A stretch of 64,000 nt of DNA, taken from assembly GCA_034231615.1 (NCBI GenBank), contig CM067317.1, positions 49,992,282 through 50,056,281 of the forward strand, read 5' to 3'. The position numbers and the translations under genes were made by a program. The notes beneath the pieces are model-generated. The model saw only the letters and a list, made by a program, of their open reading frames with translations, did not search any database and had not been told where the DNA came from. The first letter of the stretch is position 1. Each line of letters starts with the position of its first letter. Origin of the DNA: Meghimatium bilineatum (taxonomy: Eukaryota; Mollusca; Gastropoda; Stylommatophora; Philomycidae). Of this stretch, positions 59,880 through 64,000 are shown one piece after another.

Positions 59880-60400
59880 TATATATAGGCCTAAAATGGA
59901 ATCCTTTTATAACAACGTGGTCCGGAACAATGAAATATGTATATAATTGTATATAATAACAGAAATTTGCTATATACAGTACAAGCAATATAGAATAAAT
60001 ATAATTGAGGATTAAAAAAAATTTTGGTTATATAGGAACATTTATTATAAAAGAATGTGCGATAGAAGAATTCCACTGTATAATTTATCTGACCTTTTAT
60101 TTGTTTTATACCAGGGGTAAGTAAATCTGACCCATGGACCAAATTTCTCCTGATAGGACCTAAGCTATTTTTTTTTATAGATCTGCCAGAATGGTTTAAA
60201 ATTACCACATGCACTATTCCCTGAGCTCAGAAAATATAAAATCACATTTTTGTAAAAGTTAAAATACAATGCTAAACAGTAATAAGGAAGAAATTTTACA
60301 CCAAACCTTTGCTATTACTTATTGAAAATAATGTTGAAAAACACAACAAACTTCTAGAGAAAGTGCCCATTGACATCTTTTGATGTTTGATATTTAAGGT
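59880..60400. other. Intergenic, nothing recognised
   Basis: AT-rich. An antisense frame at 60214-59891 has no known motif. Confidence 0.4.
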
Positions 60401-60404
60401 GACA

Positions 60405-60745
60405 ATTAGTTAGTTAGTCGTCAGATCATCATCACTGCAAACTGGACAAATCCATAGATCTCTCCTTGAGTGTATCCGCCATTACACTTCTGCTGACAGT
60501 ACCGGTTCTATGCTGGTTTACCATCATTCTACTGCGCCCTCCAAAATGTTCACTTCTAGCAACACCGCATTTCAATCCCTGATCTTTAATCCTAGCCATT
60601 GAAAAGGAATCATCATCCACATTAGTTTCACTCTCGCGTGTTATATCTCTTAAGGAATTCAAAACGTATGTGAGATCCATTGTCCCATTGCCCTGTGCCA
60701 CAATGGCGCATGATGCCAGTTGATCCACTCTTTCAATCAATGAAT
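60405..60745 (-). mobile_element. Family-E LINE C-terminus, minus strand
   Basis: The minus frame 60740-60432 reads ERVDQLASCAIVAQGNGTMD, LTYVLNSLRDITRESETNVD, FSMARIKDQGLKCGVARSEH and RMMVNQHRTGTVSRSVMADT. It matches 20757-21065 almost base for base, yet retains a stretch that copy lacks. The two copies are close relatives. Confidence 0.8.
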
Positions 60746-60749
60746 AAAG

Positions 60750-62795
60750 GTGACAATATTTTTATTTAAACAAAAAAGCAGCAAGTCTTTTTACATCAAA
60801 AATCATATAAAGTAGTTAATAACAGATGTTATGATGACCTTTGGAACTTCAAAGAACTAAAACAGTTTATTTGGCTGGACAAATACTACCAAGTTTTGCC
60901 TGTCAATGCAAAATGGTTGTCAACCTCTGTTTTATACAGTGAGACAGTTTAAGTGACCCTTTAATTATTTTAAGTTTTGTAGCAAAACTGAGGAATTTAT
61001 TATGACAGATCAACATGACAGATTTTCTATTAACCCTTTCAATCCCAGCCGTTCAGTAAAAACTCCGGACTTAATTCCTGGGGCAAGGGGAATAACTCAG
61101 CACCTATAAGAAGTCATTGTGCAAGAAAATTAATATAAAATACAATTCACAATAAATTTTTATGATTTAAAGTCCAATTAACAGATAAATAAGAAGAGGT
61201 ACTGATCTGTGAACATATCTTTGTGAATGCCATGTAAGATAAGTTTACTTGTCATGTGACATGCGGGAGGAAATAAAATTAGCACCAGTTTTATGTCCGC
61301 TTCATTTACTTGTGTCAATTTGTTTGCTGATAAATGTTCAAGTTCAAGCTGAAAAGAAGCTTCCCTTGCACAGCATGACAACATCATTCTGTAACTCTTA
61401 ACTATTCCAAACATATAGACATAGTTCACATATAGAAAGCCCTACATATCTGGTGAAACAGTGTTCCAAAATAGATCTCACTTTTCTGAAAATTTTGATA
61501 CTGGCATAGGCCTACATAATGTTTGTTCTGCACTTACCCCCAAAGAATGACTCACATAGAAATCATGAAAACTAGGTCTAGTCACAAAAGCAGGGTAATC
61601 TTGATCAATATTTTTTGCAGGACCAGATTTCTCGTGAAATTGATCAATATTGACATAGAACACCTGTGTTGATTATGAATTAGGCCTACACTACACATTG
61701 CCGATAATTTCAATTATACCTACTAAATATTGAACTACTACTCCATCAACATTTTATTCATTCACCTCTCTAGAATTCTATTTAAAAATTGTGTATCAAC
61801 ATTATCTAAACCATTTGTACCACGTTTGACAAATATTTAAGGTCATAATACACCTTGTTTCCAGTTTGGAAATGACAGCTGTTGAAAATGATCAGAAAAC
61901 AACACTGGATGCTCCAAGTATTCATATCAGTACTAAATTTAGCATGTCTATTCGCATGGAAACGGTAACAGACATCAACCAAAATAACCATGTGTCAATC
62001 CGACGAGAATGACCATTACAGTAATGTATATACATCCAACGATTTCATCTGCTAAGGAAATAATGGGTTAAGACATTGCACAGATAGATAACTCAAGCAA
62101 CATACAGTGCATGCTATTTATAAAGCACACATTTTTGTGACCAGTTTTGCTGAAAGAAAATCTGGCACATAAACTCACATAATGAAGGCACAAGTTCTGA
62201 TAGCATAAAAATATTTAATACACTTTCTACTCAACAAAAAAATAGATGAAATTTAAGATATGATTAATTATTCATAAATACTGAGTCTTAAATAGCAGAA
62301 AATTCAAGCATGAAAACTTATAGAAAATATATCTCTAAATTATACATAATGAAAGTGGTATTATTGTGGAAAAGAAAATGAGACAATCACTAATAAGCAA
62401 TAGTTTTCTACGATTTGAGATATACAAATATATAGAAGCATCGAGGATTTATTATTAAACAGAAAATTAAAATGCAGCAAACAAGATTTGAACCAAGGTC
62501 GCGATTTCTACTTTATTATGTGAGTGGACCTGATTTTACTTCATTATGATTTTTCTTTGAGATATGCAGTGGAGTCCCATCTAAGTGAATAAGTTTTAAA
62601 GAAAATTAGCTTTTCAACAATATTTTTTAAAACCCCTGATTTATGTTATTCTTTATCATATGTAACAAAATTCTGTTATGACATGTTACAATTTTATAAG
62701 GTCCATTATGTATTATTGTCGTGGTGGCAAATTGGTAACTATTTCATGTCAACATATGAATAGAAATATGTTTATTAAAGTGTTACAAATAGTGA
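60750..62795. other. Intergenic, about 2 kb, no feature recognised
   Basis: Small frames (61178-61429, 61478-61663 and 61806-61991, all minus) show no motif. The stretch is less repeat-dense than the rest of the window. Confidence 0.45.
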
Positions 62796-62799
62796 ACAC

Positions 62800-63055
62800 G
62801 GCATGCTAACAATAAAACAACACACTAACAATGAATCACAACATACTAACAATGAAACGCAACACACTAACAATGAAACTATACTAACAGTGAATCACAA
62901 CACACTAACAATGAAACTATACTAACAGTGAATCACAACAAACTAACAAGGAAACAATATACTAACAATGAAACAACAAACTAACAATGAAACACAACAC
63001 ACTAACAATGAAACAACACACTAACAATGAAACAACATACCTGGTACTAACAACA
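62800..63055 (+). repeat. Short-unit tandem repeat, about 17-20 bp
   Basis: The unit is acactaacaatgaaacaac with variants (ctatactaacagtgaatcac). Confidence 0.92.
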
Positions 63056-63369
63056 AAACTGAGGCATAGTGCTTAGTATGCCATGTTTATTATCGGTAGC
63101 ACTTTATTTTACCTATCTCCATTCATACACATTTGTCCTGTATTAATGCAGCCCCTATATTTCCAGCTCTGGTAATTATCACTGTATCAAAATTATCAAT
63201 ATACCAATACTGTCTAAACCAGGTATATGGAACTTGAAGACCAAATATAGCTAACCCAATGGTTTAATGTAGTCCCTTATCAGATAATGGAAAAAGTAGT
63301 ACTACAAATGAACACCAAATAAAGTGTGTTTTCATTTGTATTATAACTATTTTAATGAGATATTTCCAA

Positions 63370-63780
63370 TTTTATAGAACCAATTCTGATACATGGAAGT
63401 GAATTTTGGACAATCAGCAGAATCCATTATTTAGAGGCAGTAGAGATATACATTTATAAAAGAATATTGAGAACACCATGGACATATAAAAAAAGTTATG
63501 AAGATATCTTGAAAGAAGTTAAATAAACAAAAACTGCTTTCTCGTATCAGAAAAAGATAGTACATATTATTTGAAGACATCACGAGAAGAAGAAAGTTGG
63601 AACATAATCGGCAACAGGTAAGTTGAAGAGAAAGAGGTATAAAGGATGACCAACAGAAGATGATGGACAGTTTGGCATTGGAGAATTGGTTTTGGAAATT
63701 ATTGACAGGACATGAGCCAGAAGAATGCAGACAGACATGACAACCAATGTCATATGGTATGGACTCTATGTTTAAATTTA
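63370..63780 (+). mobile_element. Family-C LINE tail, plus strand, decayed
   Basis: The translation gives EPILIHGSEFWTISRIHYLE, YKRILRTPWTYKKSYEDIL and, later, MMDSLALENWFWKLLTG. It is interrupted by stops. Confidence 0.65.
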
Positions 63781-64000
63781 CTCATTCCCATTCTGGAAGC
63801 ACAAGGTTTTATTGAACTCAATCTTACATTTAATTTTCAAAAATTTTTAATGTCTGATTCTGAGAAAATATTCCATATGACCTAAGAAATTTGTCTTGAT
63901 AGTTTGCATTCTCTTGATATAAGAATAATCTCAACCTTCAAATGTGCTGTTAATTATATAAGATTATTGTTCTAATCTAAGACTATACTGTCTGACAACA

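Overview
The window is eukaryotic: the one real gene is broken into GT-AG exons, base composition is AT-rich, and nearly all other sequence is LINE, SINE, MITE and minisatellite DNA. The repeat types (I/Ingi-like, RTE/CR1-like and Penelope-like retroelements, a mariner, tRNA-derived SINEs) and the character of the protein suggest an invertebrate, most likely a mollusc. That placement is an inference, not proven here.

The gene occupies 9551-46477 on the + strand. Its 14 coding exons join in frame to 1443 bp, giving 480 residues plus stop. It encodes the beta subunit of the mitochondrial processing peptidase (M16 metallopeptidase, PMPCB / bc1 core-1 type) with an intact zinc site. About 1.4 kb of coding sequence is spread over 37 kb because the introns are full of insertions. 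Intron 4 holds an almost intact antisense 4.6-kb LINE (14306-18880). Intron 7 holds a mariner. Intron 8 holds a 2-kb minisatellite. Introns 9 to 11 hold three further tandem arrays. Intron 13 holds a 590-bp internally deleted relative of the intron-4 LINE.

Upstream (1-9550) is a patchwork of retroelement remnants. It includes a nest in which an old LINE is split by a younger LINE fragment, which is itself split by a SINE. Downstream (46478-64000) is the presumed 3' UTR, then intergenic DNA with SINEs, minus-strand LINE tails, a hAT-like MITE inside a LINE tail, and long stretches where I recognise nothing.

The most notable structure is among the mobile elements. (1) An Ingi/RIME-like pair: a full-length EN-RT-RNaseH LINE and a non-autonomous derivative made of its 5' leader joined to its last ~60 bp, both with 11-bp target-site duplications. 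(2) Three SINE families (called G, H and S here) share a core near GCCGAAGTCGGATGTGTCAG and a LINE-like GAACGCAGAAGAAG tail. Short forms of two of them begin exactly at that core. (3) A SINE whose middle has been amplified into a satellite with a 165-bp higher-order period. (4) A 258-bp insertion made of a near-perfect 193-bp palindrome plus a unique tail. Family letters are labels used only in this annotation.
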